IMG/VR virus record: IMGVR_UViG_3300030110_001999
Span: 1 to 32,247 of that record
Origin: a virus
Strand: one strand, 5' to 3'
DNA: 32,247 nt
Part shown: positions 20,066-28,559 of the stretch, piece after piece
How the letters are laid out: each line of letters opens with the position of its first letter
How positions within the stretch are numbered: the first letter of the stretch is position 1
The notes under the pieces: model-generated
Told to the model about the DNA's origin: nothing
Databases searched by the model: none
Seen by the model: the letters and a program-made list of their open reading frames with translations, nothing else
Position numbers and translations under genes: made by a program

Positions 20066-21784
20066 TTATCCTATTGTTGCTCCCTCAATAATATTTCTAT
20101 CAAGTTCCTGTGCTGTTGTTATATCATTAGAAACTACAAATGCTTGTACTGGTTGGCGTTCTTGTTCACCAATTACACTTGCTAGTTGATTAGTCGCACT
20201 TGCTCCAACAACATTAAATGCAGGTGATTGTGATGCTAAATTACCTCCCCCTGAATCTCTAGGTGTTACAGAATTAGGATTACCACCTTCTTTTAAGGCT
20301 GCGAGTCCTTGTGCAGTTGCAGCTACAGAAGCAGCTATACCGGTAAACATTCTTATTTTATTAGCTAAAATTAAGGCTGGAGCAGCAATACCCCCTTCTA
20401 AAGTTAATCTAGCATTTGCAGCATTTGTGTTTATAATATTAGAAGCAATACCAACGGCATTGGTTGCAATAAGCATCGCAGCTTGTAATTTTTTATTTTT
20501 TTTATCCGTTGAAGCTAAAAGCCTAAATCCTGTCATAAGAGCCCCTGCCGCAGCGTTGTGTATTTGAAGTTTTGCGTCTTCTACTGCTTTTTCATCTGCT
20601 AATTCTTTATCTCTTATTACTTTCTTATCGGCTGCTAATTTTTTTGCTCTTTCTAGATCTTGTGTGTCAAATTCATTTTGTTTATCTATTTTGGCTTGCC
20701 TTTGTGCATCTTCTAGTTCAGTAGTTTCTAAATTATTTTCTACTGCTTTATTTATTAACTCTTGATAATGCTCATCTATTTTTTGTAACTCTAAAGCTCT
20801 TTTATCTTCCTCAGAAACAGCTTCTGCATCTCTAATATTTTTCTTTAAATCTGCTAAGGCTTTTTCGTCTGCTATTTCTTCTGCTTTAGCTTCTCGTCTA
20901 TTGGTAGTTAATTCTGCATTTAAGGTTTTTTGTTTCTTTAATCTTCCAGCCTCTAGTTCAATCAATCTTGCTTTCAATTGTGCCTCCTCATCTAAATCTT
21001 CTTTAGTTGATTGTGATAGTTTGTTCTCAGCACTTTTTGCTTCAAATCTCAATCTAGCAGCTTCAATCTCTTTAAGAGTTATTTCTTCTTCAATTTTACC
21101 AGCCTTTACTAAGAAATTAATCCTTTCTTGTGCTGAAAAGTTTTCTTTGTCTGCCGCTTTTTCTCTAAGGGAATTATATTTTCTTGTTGCCTCAGCTCTT
21201 TCTACTATTAAATCTCTTTCTAATATATCTGCTTTAGCTCTTTTATCTGCTAACTCTCCTGCTACTTTTAATTCTTTAGCCGTCTCTTCTCCAAAGTTTT
21301 TTATACCTTCTGTAACCTCGTTTAAGGCTTCTCCGGCTGCTTTAAAGTTTCCAGTAAATACATTAAACATAACTTTACCAAAATCACTAACTATGTCCAT
21401 AACATTGCCCGTGATCACGCCAATTTTAGTCATTAATTTAGCAAACTTGTTTTGCCCTGCTTCAGAGTTTTTAAACATAGCAATTAAAGAACTTACAGCC
21501 ACAACTAATAAACCAATAAAACCTGCTGCTACTTTAGCTTTAGTAAATGCTTTTGCCACACCTCCTAATGAAGTTTGTAAGGCTTTAAATTTAGTTACTG
21601 CACCTCCTGTAACTTTGTCAAGCACATTACCCATTTCATTCTGGGATTGGGCTGCCTTTTCTACTTGTTTGTCATATTTGTCAACCTTTTTTTCTAACTT
21701 GGTGTACTCTTTCTGCATTTCATCCAAGTTCTTGACAGCTTCTTTATATTTTAATTCAAAATCTATATAGACTTTCTTTGCCAT
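20066..21784 (-). CDS. Tail tape measure protein
   Basis: 572 residues. Long coiled-coil N-terminus (YKEAVKNLDEMQKEYTKLEK), a hydrophobic segment at about 87-105 (AGFIGLLVVAVSSLIAMF), a large charged helical middle (EEIADEKALADLKKNIRD, EDAQRQAKIDKQNE), a second hydrophobic region (about 430-490) and a C-terminal QPVQAFVVSNDITTAQELDRN. The end motif is one I recognise from tape measure proteins of Bacteroidetes phages. At roughly 0.15 nm per residue the protein predicts a tail of about 85 nm, short for a siphovirus. The gene is the last in the tail block. Confidence 0.8.
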   Translation of the reverse strand: MAKKVYIDFELKYKEAVKNLDEMQKEYTKLEKKVDKYDKQVEKAAQSQNEMGNVLDKVTGGAVTKFKALQTSLGGVAKAFTKAKVAAGFIGLLVVAVSSLIAMFKNSEAGQNKFAKLMTKIGVITGNVMDIVSDFGKVMFNVFTGNFKAAGEALNEVTEGIKNFGEETAKELKVAGELADKRAKADILERDLIVERAEATRKYNSLREKAADKENFSAQERINFLVKAGKIEEEITLKEIEAARLRFEAKSAENKLSQSTKEDLDEEAQLKARLIELEAGRLKKQKTLNAELTTNRREAKAEEIADEKALADLKKNIRDAEAVSEEDKRALELQKIDEHYQELINKAVENNLETTELEDAQRQAKIDKQNEFDTQDLERAKKLAADKKVIRDKELADEKAVEDAKLQIHNAAAGALMTGFRLLASTDKKNKKLQAAMLIATNAVGIASNIINTNAANARLTLEGGIAAPALILANKIRMFTGIAASVAATAQGLAALKEGGNPNSVTPRDSGGGNLASQSPAFNVVGASATNQLASVIGEQERQPVQAFVVSNDITTAQELDRNIIEGATIG

Positions 21785-21912
21785 ATTTCTTGTTTTAGTT
21801 GTTTATATCCCTCTTTAATAGTTTCTGGCATTTTATATCTGCCTTGTGCTATTCTTATGTTTTCTGTTTCGCCTTTTGCATAAGGCAATAATTCTATTAG
21901 GTTTCTTATCAT
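21763..21912 (-). CDS. 49-residue tail-region protein
   Basis: It is locked between an ATGA overlap with the upstream tail gene and a 22-nt overlap with the tape measure start. Sequence MIRNLIELLPYAKGETENIR then IAQGRYKMPETIKEGYKQLKQEIW: a compact helical protein. The position directly before the tape measure suggests a tail assembly partner. No family name known to me. Confidence 0.65.
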   Translation of the reverse strand: MIRNLIELLPYAKGETENIRIAQGRYKMPETIKEGYKQLKQEIWQRKSI

Positions 21913-23987
21913 AATGCTAATAATAATTCTAGGTTTGCCATACCAGTTGACAGGTTTGTTGTAATACTATTAATTCTATAATCAGTTCCGTTTATTGTAA
22001 ATTTATCAGCCAATGAATAATTTAATACAATATTTAAAGGAAGTTTAGCTTTAATTTTAGTTAGTCTGTTTTGACTATTAAAAACATTAGCTATATAACT
22101 TGAATAATAATTTTGAAATAAAGTACCAGTAAAAGTTTCATCCCCTGTATATTCATTAATCTCATTATTAAAGTTTATGTTAGCTGTACTTGTTCCTGAT
22201 GACAATGCAACTGAATTACTAGGAATGTTAATACTTCCCGTAATCGTATCTTCTGAAGTAAAATTACCACTTGAATCTATTGCGGTAACATAACTTATAT
22301 TATTTGCACTCATAGAGTTATATATTGGGTAAAATAACAAAGGCTTACCAATGTATGATTCTTGATTGTCATCTACACTCCAACCCCACTGTATAGTGGT
22401 ATTAGCGCTTCCTGTTATATTTATGAGTCTTTCATATTTTTGATGTTCAAAACCTAACTTTAACTTATATACTGTTCCATCTAAATCAGGATCGTTTTGA
22501 CTCCATTTTATTGTCCCCCACTCTTGTCCAAATAATTGATTGTGAATAGCAGAGAAAAAAGGTTTGGTATCTTCGTATAAAAAGTTTATTTGTTTAAATG
22601 GTAATGCTACATTTACTTGCCCTGAATCTATTCCTACATATTCTGATATGTCGTATGTAGTTCCACCTGAATAATAACTATCTAATGTTTTAACCACAAT
22701 TACTCCAGCATTATTTACATAAGCAGTTAAATTAAACATACGAAATATGTTAGCTAGAAAATCTATTATTTTCATATCTGGTAATTGCTGAGGAACTATA
22801 AACTCAAAATCTGTAGCAGCATTAAAACTTGTACTATAAGAGTCTGTAATTGCAGGATCGCCAGGCTCTTGAGTGGTTACCGTCCACACTATTGATGTAA
22901 AAGTCACAGCTGCAGTTACAGTTAAAGTTACAGTGTAATCTCCCTGTTCTACAATTCCTCCATTTAAACTATACAGGTTTATTGTAGTACTTCCTGTTAT
23001 ATCATTTTGTTGATATTCAGTAACACCATTTCTTTCTATAAGTAAATCATAATTACCACTACCTGATGATTCATTAAGTGATAAAGTAAAAGCAGTTCCA
23101 AAACTTTGATTGTCAGATGTTATTCTTAGGGTGTTTTGATTTGATAGTATTGAACTACCTCCTGTTCCAGCTCCTGCAGTCCAACCTGTTACAATTTGTG
23201 GATAGTCTGCTACTTGTGAACCACTCTCTACCATTCCTTTTTTTCTTTGACACCACATAAATAATTTTGAGTATGCATCGTTTCCTGTTTCAGTAAAAAA
23301 ATCACTTGAAAAAGTAATATCAGGATTATCAGTTTGTATTGCTTCAATTATGTTATGTAATCTAATAGCGTATTTTAAATTATCCCATCTTACCCCGTGT
23401 GTGTTTGATGAAGTAGCAAGATTTCCTGTATCTGCTGTTGTTTCTCCAGAGTCATAATACAACCTTTGGGTGTGGGTAATTAACGGAACAATAATGTCAC
23501 TTGAAGAAGGATTGGTTGTTAAATATGTTTTTAATGTTGCTTCGTCATAATCTTTATTTAAACTTGTCAGGCTATTTAAAGATGAAAGTTTTTTTTCACC
23601 TAATATGTCTTTTAGATCTACGGTATCTCCAAAAAATGTAACTTTATATGCATAAGGTTGATTAAGTTTCATATCAACTCCTTCTAGCTTTATTTTACCC
23701 TTTTTAAAAGGTGATTGATTTATCTCTATATATGCAGATACTTTTTTTCTAGCATCAAAACCGCTTACTAAGTTTGATTCACTAGGGTTAATTATATTGA
23801 AATTATAATAGTGTTGAAATAGTTGATTATTAGTTGATGATGCTGGTAAGGTAAAAGTTTTAGTAAATGTTGCAAATACTTTTCCTATATCTCTTACATT
23901 TTGAATTGAATCAGTTAAACTTATTGTTTCATCTTTAAATAAGTCAACCCTTGTGTTTTGTATGTATAGTTGGACTTCACGCTTCAT
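21909..23987 (-). CDS. Large tail/baseplate structural protein
   Basis: 692 residues. N-terminal part (KREVQLYIQNTRVDLFKDET, TDSIQNVRDIGKVFATFTKT, FTLPASSTNNQLFQHYYNF) is a start I recognise from tail proteins of Bacteroidetes phages. The remainder is beta-rich, with a region of S/T/G-rich immunoglobulin-like strands (about 265-375) and a hub-like middle (LPDMKIIDFLANIFRMFNLTAYV). It probably belongs to the tail tip or baseplate hub; no enzymatic motif is seen. Gene order is inverted relative to lambda, since the tip proteins precede the tape measure. It starts as TAATG on the gene upstream. Confidence 0.65.
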   Translation of the reverse strand: MKREVQLYIQNTRVDLFKDETISLTDSIQNVRDIGKVFATFTKTFTLPASSTNNQLFQHYYNFNIINPSESNLVSGFDARKKVSAYIEINQSPFKKGKIKLEGVDMKLNQPYAYKVTFFGDTVDLKDILGEKKLSSLNSLTSLNKDYDEATLKTYLTTNPSSSDIIVPLITHTQRLYYDSGETTADTGNLATSSNTHGVRWDNLKYAIRLHNIIEAIQTDNPDITFSSDFFTETGNDAYSKLFMWCQRKKGMVESGSQVADYPQIVTGWTAGAGTGGSSILSNQNTLRITSDNQSFGTAFTLSLNESSGSGNYDLLIERNGVTEYQQNDITGSTTINLYSLNGGIVEQGDYTVTLTVTAAVTFTSIVWTVTTQEPGDPAITDSYSTSFNAATDFEFIVPQQLPDMKIIDFLANIFRMFNLTAYVNNAGVIVVKTLDSYYSGGTTYDISEYVGIDSGQVNVALPFKQINFLYEDTKPFFSAIHNQLFGQEWGTIKWSQNDPDLDGTVYKLKLGFEHQKYERLINITGSANTTIQWGWSVDDNQESYIGKPLLFYPIYNSMSANNISYVTAIDSSGNFTSEDTITGSINIPSNSVALSSGTSTANINFNNEINEYTGDETFTGTLFQNYYSSYIANVFNSQNRLTKIKAKLPLNIVLNYSLADKFTINGTDYRINSITTNLSTGMANLELLLAL

Positions 23988-24919
23988 TATACTACGTTAT
24001 TAATAATATCGTTTGATTGTTCTACTTCTAGCGTGTATTGGATCAGTCTGTCATTTAATGATGTCTTGAATGTTAAAGAGCTTGATGTAACAACAACAGG
24101 ATTATAAGTTACACCTCCAAAAGTAATCCACACATACTCGCTTAATAAAATATCTTCCATTACTTCATTATAAGCCTCAATCATATAGTTTGTGTTTAGG
24201 GTATATTTAATATTTCCGTTTTTATTAAACACTTGTTGTTGATGTTCTGTAGTTGTATATCTAGCCCCAGTGTATTGAAATATGTTTCTTTTAAAATTCT
24301 CTGCTTTTGAGCTCATACTTTCAACTGACTTTAAAAAGAAATAATGTTCTTGTTGTACTCCATTTCTATTTATAAACGTCATTAATACAGGTGTGTATTT
24401 AGGATTGCATATTCTCTCTATTGTCCAGGTATAATTTCCTGAAGTTGCTGCAACGCTTGTGGCTGATGTGCTTATCGTTGCTTTTGTTGCAGTCCCACTA
24501 TTCATATCATAAGCAAAACTCGCCGTATTGTCCGGCAAGTATATTACTTGACTTCCTCCAGTGTTTGTTAATTCATAATCATCTGGATCAATGTCTTGAT
24601 TTACCCCTCCTGTAAATAATGAATATCCATAAAATCCAGTATGTGTTACTGTTGCAGTTGCTAATTGACTACCTCCTCCATCTACTGCATCGTAAGCATA
24701 CCAAGTAGCCGATATTGAAACGGTATCTAAAGTAGTAGTGTCTGAAATCCAATAGTCTTTAGATAGACTTGCTATTTCAAATACTGTTACATTTGATGAA
24801 GCGTTTTTGACTAATGTATATCTTAAAGTACCATCAACAGAAAGTTCTAACTTAGCTGACAAATGGGATCCTGTAGTTATTGATAAAAAGTAGGGACTTC
24901 GTAATAGTATATTAGCCAT
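23987..24919 (-). CDS. Tail structural protein
   Basis: 310 residues, beta-rich and low in Cys. Two similar halves of sandwich-like strands can be seen: ILLRSPYFLSITTGSHLSAK ... FEIASLSKDYWISDTT, and a C-terminal part with YTPVLMTFINRNGVQQEHYF, QQQVFNKNGNIKYTLNTNY and YTLEVEQSNDIINN. It resembles distal-tail or baseplate proteins of this phage group. It ends in a TAATG overlap with the large tail gene and begins 2 nt after the gp10-like gene. An assignment beyond tail component is not supported. Confidence 0.6.
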   Translation of the reverse strand: MANILLRSPYFLSITTGSHLSAKLELSVDGTLRYTLVKNASSNVTVFEIASLSKDYWISDTTTLDTVSISATWYAYDAVDGGGSQLATATVTHTGFYGYSLFTGGVNQDIDPDDYELTNTGGSQVIYLPDNTASFAYDMNSGTATKATISTSATSVAATSGNYTWTIERICNPKYTPVLMTFINRNGVQQEHYFFLKSVESMSSKAENFKRNIFQYTGARYTTTEHQQQVFNKNGNIKYTLNTNYMIEAYNEVMEDILLSEYVWITFGGVTYNPVVVTSSSLTFKTSLNDRLIQYTLEVEQSNDIINNVV

Positions 24920-24921
24920 AA

Positions 24922-25440
24922 TTAATTTTTATTCATATTTTCTGGAAAAAACATTTTATCTTGTTCTATATCAAAAATAAATGCATCTCTTAATTCGTTT
25001 GGTAATAATTTAAATGCTCTTTGGAATGGTTTAGTAAAAAAAAAGCTAGGTTTAATACCGTGTAAAAATATGCCTCTTGCTACTGCATATTGTAAAGACT
25101 TTCTTTTAACAAACTTTCCAGACTTATCTCTAGTGCCTTCTAATCCTTTTCGTACTACCCATTGACTAAATGCTGATGGAGGTGGCATCTTGTTTGTGTA
25201 TTTGTAAGGAGTATTGTATTTAGTCTTAGTACCACTTACTCCTAAGTCTTGAAACGCTCCATAATCTTCCATACTAAATAATAAATCAATACTATCTTTA
25301 TATTGGTTTATTCTATAATCAACACTGTTGTAAAGCTCTTTAGTAACATTCTTCTTTTCTCTTGTAAGATTACTCTTTGCTTGTTGAACAACATACCGGG
25401 CAAACTTGTTTAATATTTTATTTGTGTCTTCTAGTCGCAT
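24922..25440 (-). CDS. HK97 gp10-like neck / tail-completion protein
   Basis: 172 residues. Pattern of the HK97-gp10 family: an N-terminal helix with basic residues (LEDTNKILNKFARYVVQQAK), short strands around VDYRINQYKDSIDLLFSMEDYGAFQDLGVSG, the GAFQDLGVSG loop and a C-terminal helix (FFFTKPFQRAFKLLPNELRD). Such proteins sit at the head-tail junction. It precedes the structural tail genes and overlaps the tail-terminator gene upstream by 10 nt, as neck and terminator genes usually do. Confidence 0.7.
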   Translation of the reverse strand: MRLEDTNKILNKFARYVVQQAKSNLTREKKNVTKELYNSVDYRINQYKDSIDLLFSMEDYGAFQDLGVSGTKTKYNTPYKYTNKMPPPSAFSQWVVRKGLEGTRDKSGKFVKRKSLQYAVARGIFLHGIKPSFFFTKPFQRAFKLLPNELRDAFIFDIEQDKMFFPENMNKN

Positions 25441-25904
25441 AAGTTTATATCATTTTGTACAAACACATCAAAAGTGCAAGTTACCCCAGCCATTTCATTT
25501 TCAAATCTGTCATAAAAGAATTCACAGTTGGCTTCTCCAGTGAGTTGATATTTGTTAAAATGTATTGTTCCCTGTCTTAAAGCTCCTAATAATCTATTAA
25601 CTACAGCTAATTGAGTATTAATAACATCCTGCTCATTATTGTTTCCTCTAAATATATCAGTCGTTTCTTCTTTACTGAGGTTTACTAAGTCCATTGCTAA
25701 AACACTAATATTAAATTGTAATACTTCCTCTGTGATAATTACATTGTTTATTATAATATGACTCAAGGGAAAAATTGTTTGTTTAGATAAATCTATTTCT
25801 GTGATGTCGCCTGTTGTTACTGTATTGACATTTTCATCTGCTAATAATTGTGTCTTAATAGTTTCAGTTATTTGATAATATCCTCTTACTCCTTGATTAC
25901 TCAT
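25431..25904 (-). CDS. Tail-terminator-like protein
   Basis: 157 residues, alpha/beta. An N-terminal helix (YYQITETIKTQLLADENVNT), a run of strands (ISVLAMDLV), a long helix (EQDVINTQLAVVNRLLGALRQG) and a final CTFDVFVQN strand match the phage tail-terminator / gpU-type fold layout. The start (ATG 25904) overlaps the stop of the frameshifted chaperone reading frame by 4 nt (ATGA), so ribosomes finishing the fusion protein would reinitiate here. It caps the tail tube and joins it to the head. Confidence 0.65.
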   Translation of the reverse strand: MSNQGVRGYYQITETIKTQLLADENVNTVTTGDITEIDLSKQTIFPLSHIIINNVIITEEVLQFNISVLAMDLVNLSKEETTDIFRGNNNEQDVINTQLAVVNRLLGALRQGTIHFNKYQLTGEANCEFFYDRFENEMAGVTCTFDVFVQNDINLCD

Positions 25905-26640
25905 TTTTTAATTTTACTTTTAATTTGTTTAGATTCTAACTCGGCTTTCTCTTTCATAAAACTTAAAGCGTATAAACACTCGTGTAAATTTAATTTAGTG
26001 ATATGTTTAAATCTTGTAATATCCCCTTGAGCGAGTCCGAAAATTGATTGATACCATCCCCATTTTTTTCCAAAGTGAGCTGCTGAACTAAATCCTTGTT
26101 CTGAGGATCCTGTAAATAATTCATCATAGTTTTTGACAAGTCCATCCCTAAATGATAAAAAAAAAGTATTGAACTGATCACGGCATTTAGAGGCATATCT
26201 TTCATTTTATCTGTGTCTTCCGCAGAGTATTCTTCTATTAAATATTTATCTCTATATCTTTGAGTAATGGGACGATATAATACACTCATTGCTCTATGCA
26301 TATTTTCATAATCCCCTATATATGTGTCTAAATCTACATACTCTCCAAATGTTATATTTTCTAGATCTGGTATAAAACCATAAGTAATACCATTCATCTT
26401 AAACTCTTTAACTAATTGAGGTTTTTCGTCAAACATTTCTGCTAGTACACTAGTTATGTCTCTAATGCTAGATGCTTTCATTTTCATAATTAGATCAGAT
26501 CTAATACCGCAAAAGATTTCTATCATCTTAATAGATAAAAATGTTTCATCTTCATTGTTATCTTGAATCATTAAATATTTTTGATATTGCTCTAATGTAA
26601 TTTCTTTTAGTGAATTAGGAACTATTACTTCTTTTCTCAT
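25901..26640 (-). CDS. Predicted -1 frameshift fusion of tail-assembly chaperone (gpGT-like)
   Basis: If ribosomes slip -1 on A-AAA-AAT (26068-26062), the first 193 residues of the 216-residue chaperone continue into another 53 residues in the -1 frame, beginning WGWYQSIFGLAQGDITRFKH and ending KQIKSKIKK with TGA at 25903-25901. The extension is protein-like (aromatic W-G-W-Y, A-Q-G-D, L-N-L-H-E-C-L) and no ATG lies near its beginning, so it would not be made otherwise. The stop of the extension exactly overlaps the next gene's ATG. A W-G-W-Y-x-S-I extension is what I know from gpT-like parts of this chaperone type. A slip at the T9 run (26157-26165) is an alternative. Confidence 0.75.
25990..26640 (-). 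CDS. Tail-assembly chaperone (gpG-like)
   Basis: 216 residues. The opening (MRKEVIVPNSLKEITLEQYQ) and the body (KMIEIFCGIRSDLIMKMKAS, FGEYVDLDTYIGDYENMHRA, VLYRPITQRYRDKYLIEEYS) match a conserved protein of Bacteroidetes siphophages, alpha-helical like gpG chaperones. The C-terminal stretch (LEKNGDGINQFSDSLKGILQ) carries the slippery codons. It would bind the tape measure during tail assembly. It is the first gene of the tail unit and has the CGTTATATAAGT element right before ATG. In many phages chaperone and tape measure are adjacent, whereas here about 4 kb separate them. Confidence 0.75.
   Translation of the reverse strand: MRKEVIVPNSLKEITLEQYQKYLMIQDNNEDETFLSIKMIEIFCGIRSDLIMKMKASSIRDITSVLAEMFDEKPQLVKEFKMNGITYGFIPDLENITFGEYVDLDTYIGDYENMHRAMSVLYRPITQRYRDKYLIEEYSAEDTDKMKDMPLNAVISSILFFYHLGMDLSKTMMNYLQDPQNKDLVQQLTLEKNGDGINQFSDSLKGILQDLNISLN
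26062..26068 (-). promoter_or_regulatory. Candidate slippery heptamer A-AAA-AAT
   Basis: On the minus strand AAAAAAT, in frame as A AAA AAT with codons GAA AAA AAT GGG. After a -1 shift the next codon is TGG. It fits the X-XXY-YYZ rule and is the last A-run before the two frames diverge. Confidence 0.75.
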
Positions 26641-26652
26641 ACTTATATAACG
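26641..26652 (-). promoter_or_regulatory. CGTTATA-N5 start-proximal element
   Basis: CGTTATATAAGT directly before ATG, identical to the element at 15957-15968. It lies 23 nt past the terminator at 26676-26703. Confidence 0.6.
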
Positions 26653-26675
26653 AAGAAATAAAAAGTTTTAGAGCA

Positions 26676-26703
26676 TAAAAAAACCCCTACTTTCGTAGAG
26701 GTA
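26676..26703 (-). terminator. Intrinsic terminator with GAAA tetraloop
   Basis: On the minus strand, ACCTCTAC-GAAA-GTAGGGGT (8 pairs, one wobble) then seven T. It ends the small-gene unit after the terminase and precedes the tail operon start. Confidence 0.92.
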
Positions 26704-26728
26704 TTTATATTTGTTTTAATTGTTAGGT

Positions 26729-27010
26729 TTATTTTTTTCCGTAACATAAAACCATTACGTAGTATAAAAGGTTTACTTTAGTCCAAGATTTCATTTGCTC
26801 ATATTTAGAAGAAAAGAAATCAATCTCATCATCTAATTTTTCTGAAATCGTATTAATCATTAATTCCTTAGATGGTTTAGAATCTTCAGTTAAAAATGTA
26901 GTGTGTCCTAATAATACTGAGTCTACCATACATCTACCTTGTTCTGTTAATGTGTTTAATCCTTCGTTAACTTGTTTAAGTGTTAATCTTTTAATGTCTG
27001 TGTTTTTCAT
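26729..27010 (-). CDS. 93-residue helical protein, unknown function
   Basis: Predicted helical: KRLTLKQVNEGLNTLTEQG, ELMINTISEKLDDEIDFFSS and a C-terminal NLLYYVMVLCYGKK. There is no signal peptide; the C-terminal hydrophobic stretch is too short and polar to be a clear membrane helix. The gene has the TAATAACAATTAAAACAAAACA-type leader shared with the next upstream gene, which suggests the two are regulated alike. It lies between terminase and tail genes, a place where late regulators or virion proteins are both possible. It is not recognised as a known family. Confidence 0.55.
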   Translation of the reverse strand: MKNTDIKRLTLKQVNEGLNTLTEQGRCMVDSVLLGHTTFLTEDSKPSKELMINTISEKLDDEIDFFSSKYEQMKSWTKVNLLYYVMVLCYGKK

Positions 27011-27044
27011 AATGTTTTGTTTTAATTGTTATTATCTAACCTGA

Positions 27045-27263
27045 TTATTCTATTATATTTTCAAACTCTTCATACAATCTGATTACTTCATTAATTTCTG
27101 ACATTCTGTAGTAGTCAGCACCTGCCCAATGGCAAATATTTGAAATCATTATGGCATCATACTTTTTTTCATATGCAAATAAAACTTCTTCGATACCTTT
27201 CTCGATAGTTATAATGAAACTTTCTTTTTTTATGTTTCTTAGTTTTGTTTCTAATTTTCTCAT
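27045..27263 (-). CDS. 72-residue protein, unknown function
   Basis: Mixed alpha/beta: an amphipathic N-terminal helix (MRKLETKLRNIKKESFIITI), a strand (YDAIMISNICHWAGADYYR) with C44 and H45, and a C-terminal helix (INEVIRLYEEFENII). No recognised motif. It is the first gene after the large terminase. A 126-nt gap upstream holds a TATATTTA -7-like box (27301-27294), but I see no convincing -33 box. The leader is of the TAATAACAA type. Confidence 0.5.
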   Translation of the reverse strand: MRKLETKLRNIKKESFIITIEKGIEEVLFAYEKKYDAIMISNICHWAGADYYRMSEINEVIRLYEEFENIIE

Positions 27264-27389
27264 TTTGTTTTGTTTTTATTGTTATTAATACTGTAAATAT
27301 ACAAACCTTTTTTGGATTATTAACTATTGTTAGGAACTTTTTTTTAATTATTTTTATCCAACAGAGAAGAGTAGTTAAAACTTTAACAT

Positions 27390-28559
27390 TTATTGTATGG
27401 CATAACTACCTCTATTTGGGTTTTTTAATTGCATCATTAATGCATATCGAGATGCATCAATACAATCAGGATGTAAGCCTGTAGGTTTTTGTAAATTGTT
27501 TCCTTCTTTGTCTTTATCCCATACATAACCTTGTAGTTCTTTAATAAGATTCTTAGACTTAGATGTTACATAGATTTCATTCTGGTTGATTAGGTTGATA
27601 CCATAGATTATAGAATCTCTACCTTTTGTAACAGGAAATATTTTATGCCCATAGTTTCTTAGTTCTTGGATAGATTTAGGCTCAGCGCTATCTGCATATA
27701 TGTTTTCTCGTATCTCGTTCTGTTTGATAAAATAACTTATATCTCTATTTAACATTCCCTTTCTATAAAGTACCTCATCAAAGATATAAGCATCATTCCA
27801 TTTATATAATCTTATAATTGTGCTTGGATCTACAGAATATCCAAAATCTAAGCCTGCGCAAAGTAATCTTGCTTCTTGTGGTATATTGTCAATAGGTTTC
27901 CAGTCTGGAATACATACACCCTCTAAACTACCTATCTGTCCCAGTCCATATACCTTCCACCAGTTAGCCCAATAAGTAGAAGTCTTAGCTTTTACTTTAG
28001 CTTTCTCTATTTCTTTTACTATAGATTCTGGTAGGCTGTTATTATCCTTATAAGTTAAGGTTATAAAGTTCGCATCTTGCTGTCCGATTAATTCTTTATC
28101 TACCCAAAACAAATTAGCTGGGTTAAAGTCTAGCCATATATTACCAGATGTTCTAACTGCTAATTGTTGGTAAGAATCAAAGCTGACATTGTTACACTCG
28201 TTTATAAATAAGTCTGTTCTTCTTGCTCCTCTTAGTTTGTCTGGTTGATCAGTACTGAAGAACTCTATATAGCTACCATTACTGAATTCGTATTTTAAGA
28301 TGCTTTTATTGAACTTTCTATCGTCATATCTATTCAACCCTTTAAGTATATTAAGAAAGTCCTTTAAAGCGCCTCTACGTAAGTGTGGTATTGATTCAGC
28401 TACTATGCTTATTTCTTTTCCTTTGTTTCGTATCGCATAGTCAATTAGGATTGCTATGATACCAATTGTTTTACCAGCTGAAGAGCCTCCTCTAATTATA
28501 CGAACTCTTTTATCTAGCTCTCTTAGTTTATTAAGTGCTGAGGTTTTGGTTAGTTGCAT
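27390..28559 (-). CDS. terL: Terminase large subunit
   Basis: 389 residues. ATPase: Walker A RGGSSAGKT (23-31), Walker B DLFINE (116-121), coupling region LAVRTSGNIWLDFNPA. Nuclease: acidic residues D238 (AGLDFG), D290 (IYADSAEP) and D365/D368 (HPDCIDA), the RNase-H-like triad. Length and order are normal for TerL, which drives DNA into the prohead and cuts it. The partly permuted, redundant contig ends agree with headful packaging but do not prove it. Its start overlaps the stop of the small terminase gene by one base. Confidence 0.93.
   Translation of the reverse strand: MQLTKTSALNKLRELDKRVRIIRGGSSAGKTIGIIAILIDYAIRNKGKEISIVAESIPHLRRGALKDFLNILKGLNRYDDRKFNKSILKYEFSNGSYIEFFSTDQPDKLRGARRTDLFINECNNVSFDSYQQLAVRTSGNIWLDFNPANLFWVDKELIGQQDANFITLTYKDNNSLPESIVKEIEKAKVKAKTSTYWANWWKVYGLGQIGSLEGVCIPDWKPIDNIPQEARLLCAGLDFGYSVDPSTIIRLYKWNDAYIFDEVLYRKGMLNRDISYFIKQNEIRENIYADSAEPKSIQELRNYGHKIFPVTKGRDSIIYGINLINQNEIYVTSKSKNLIKELQGYVWDKDKEGNNLQKPTGLHPDCIDASRYALMMQLKNPNRGSYAIQ

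Noticed and set aside
20901-21770. Long plus-strand open frame (289 codons) opposite the tape measure gene
   Set aside because: It is the mirror of a Glu/Lys/Ala-rich coiled coil; the translation is Ser/Leu/Phe-rich without domain features, and every real gene is on the other strand.
23988-24000. CGTAGTATAATG resembling the CGTTATA-N5-ATG element before the large tail gene
   Set aside because: Core differs (CGTAGTA) and it encodes the last Val-Val-stop of the gene upstream; the ATG arises from a TAATG overlap.
26157-26165. T9 run in the chaperone gene as the frameshift site
   Set aside because: It lies inside the overlapping frames and could slip, but the A-AAA-AAT heptamer nearer the divergence point fits the -1 rule and precedes the W-G-W-Y extension that I recognise; kept only as an alternative.
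27264-27389. Bacteroidetes promoter before the 72-residue gene
   Set aside because: A TATATTTA box is present at 27301-27294 but no TTG/TTTG lies at the required distance, so it is not listed as a feature.
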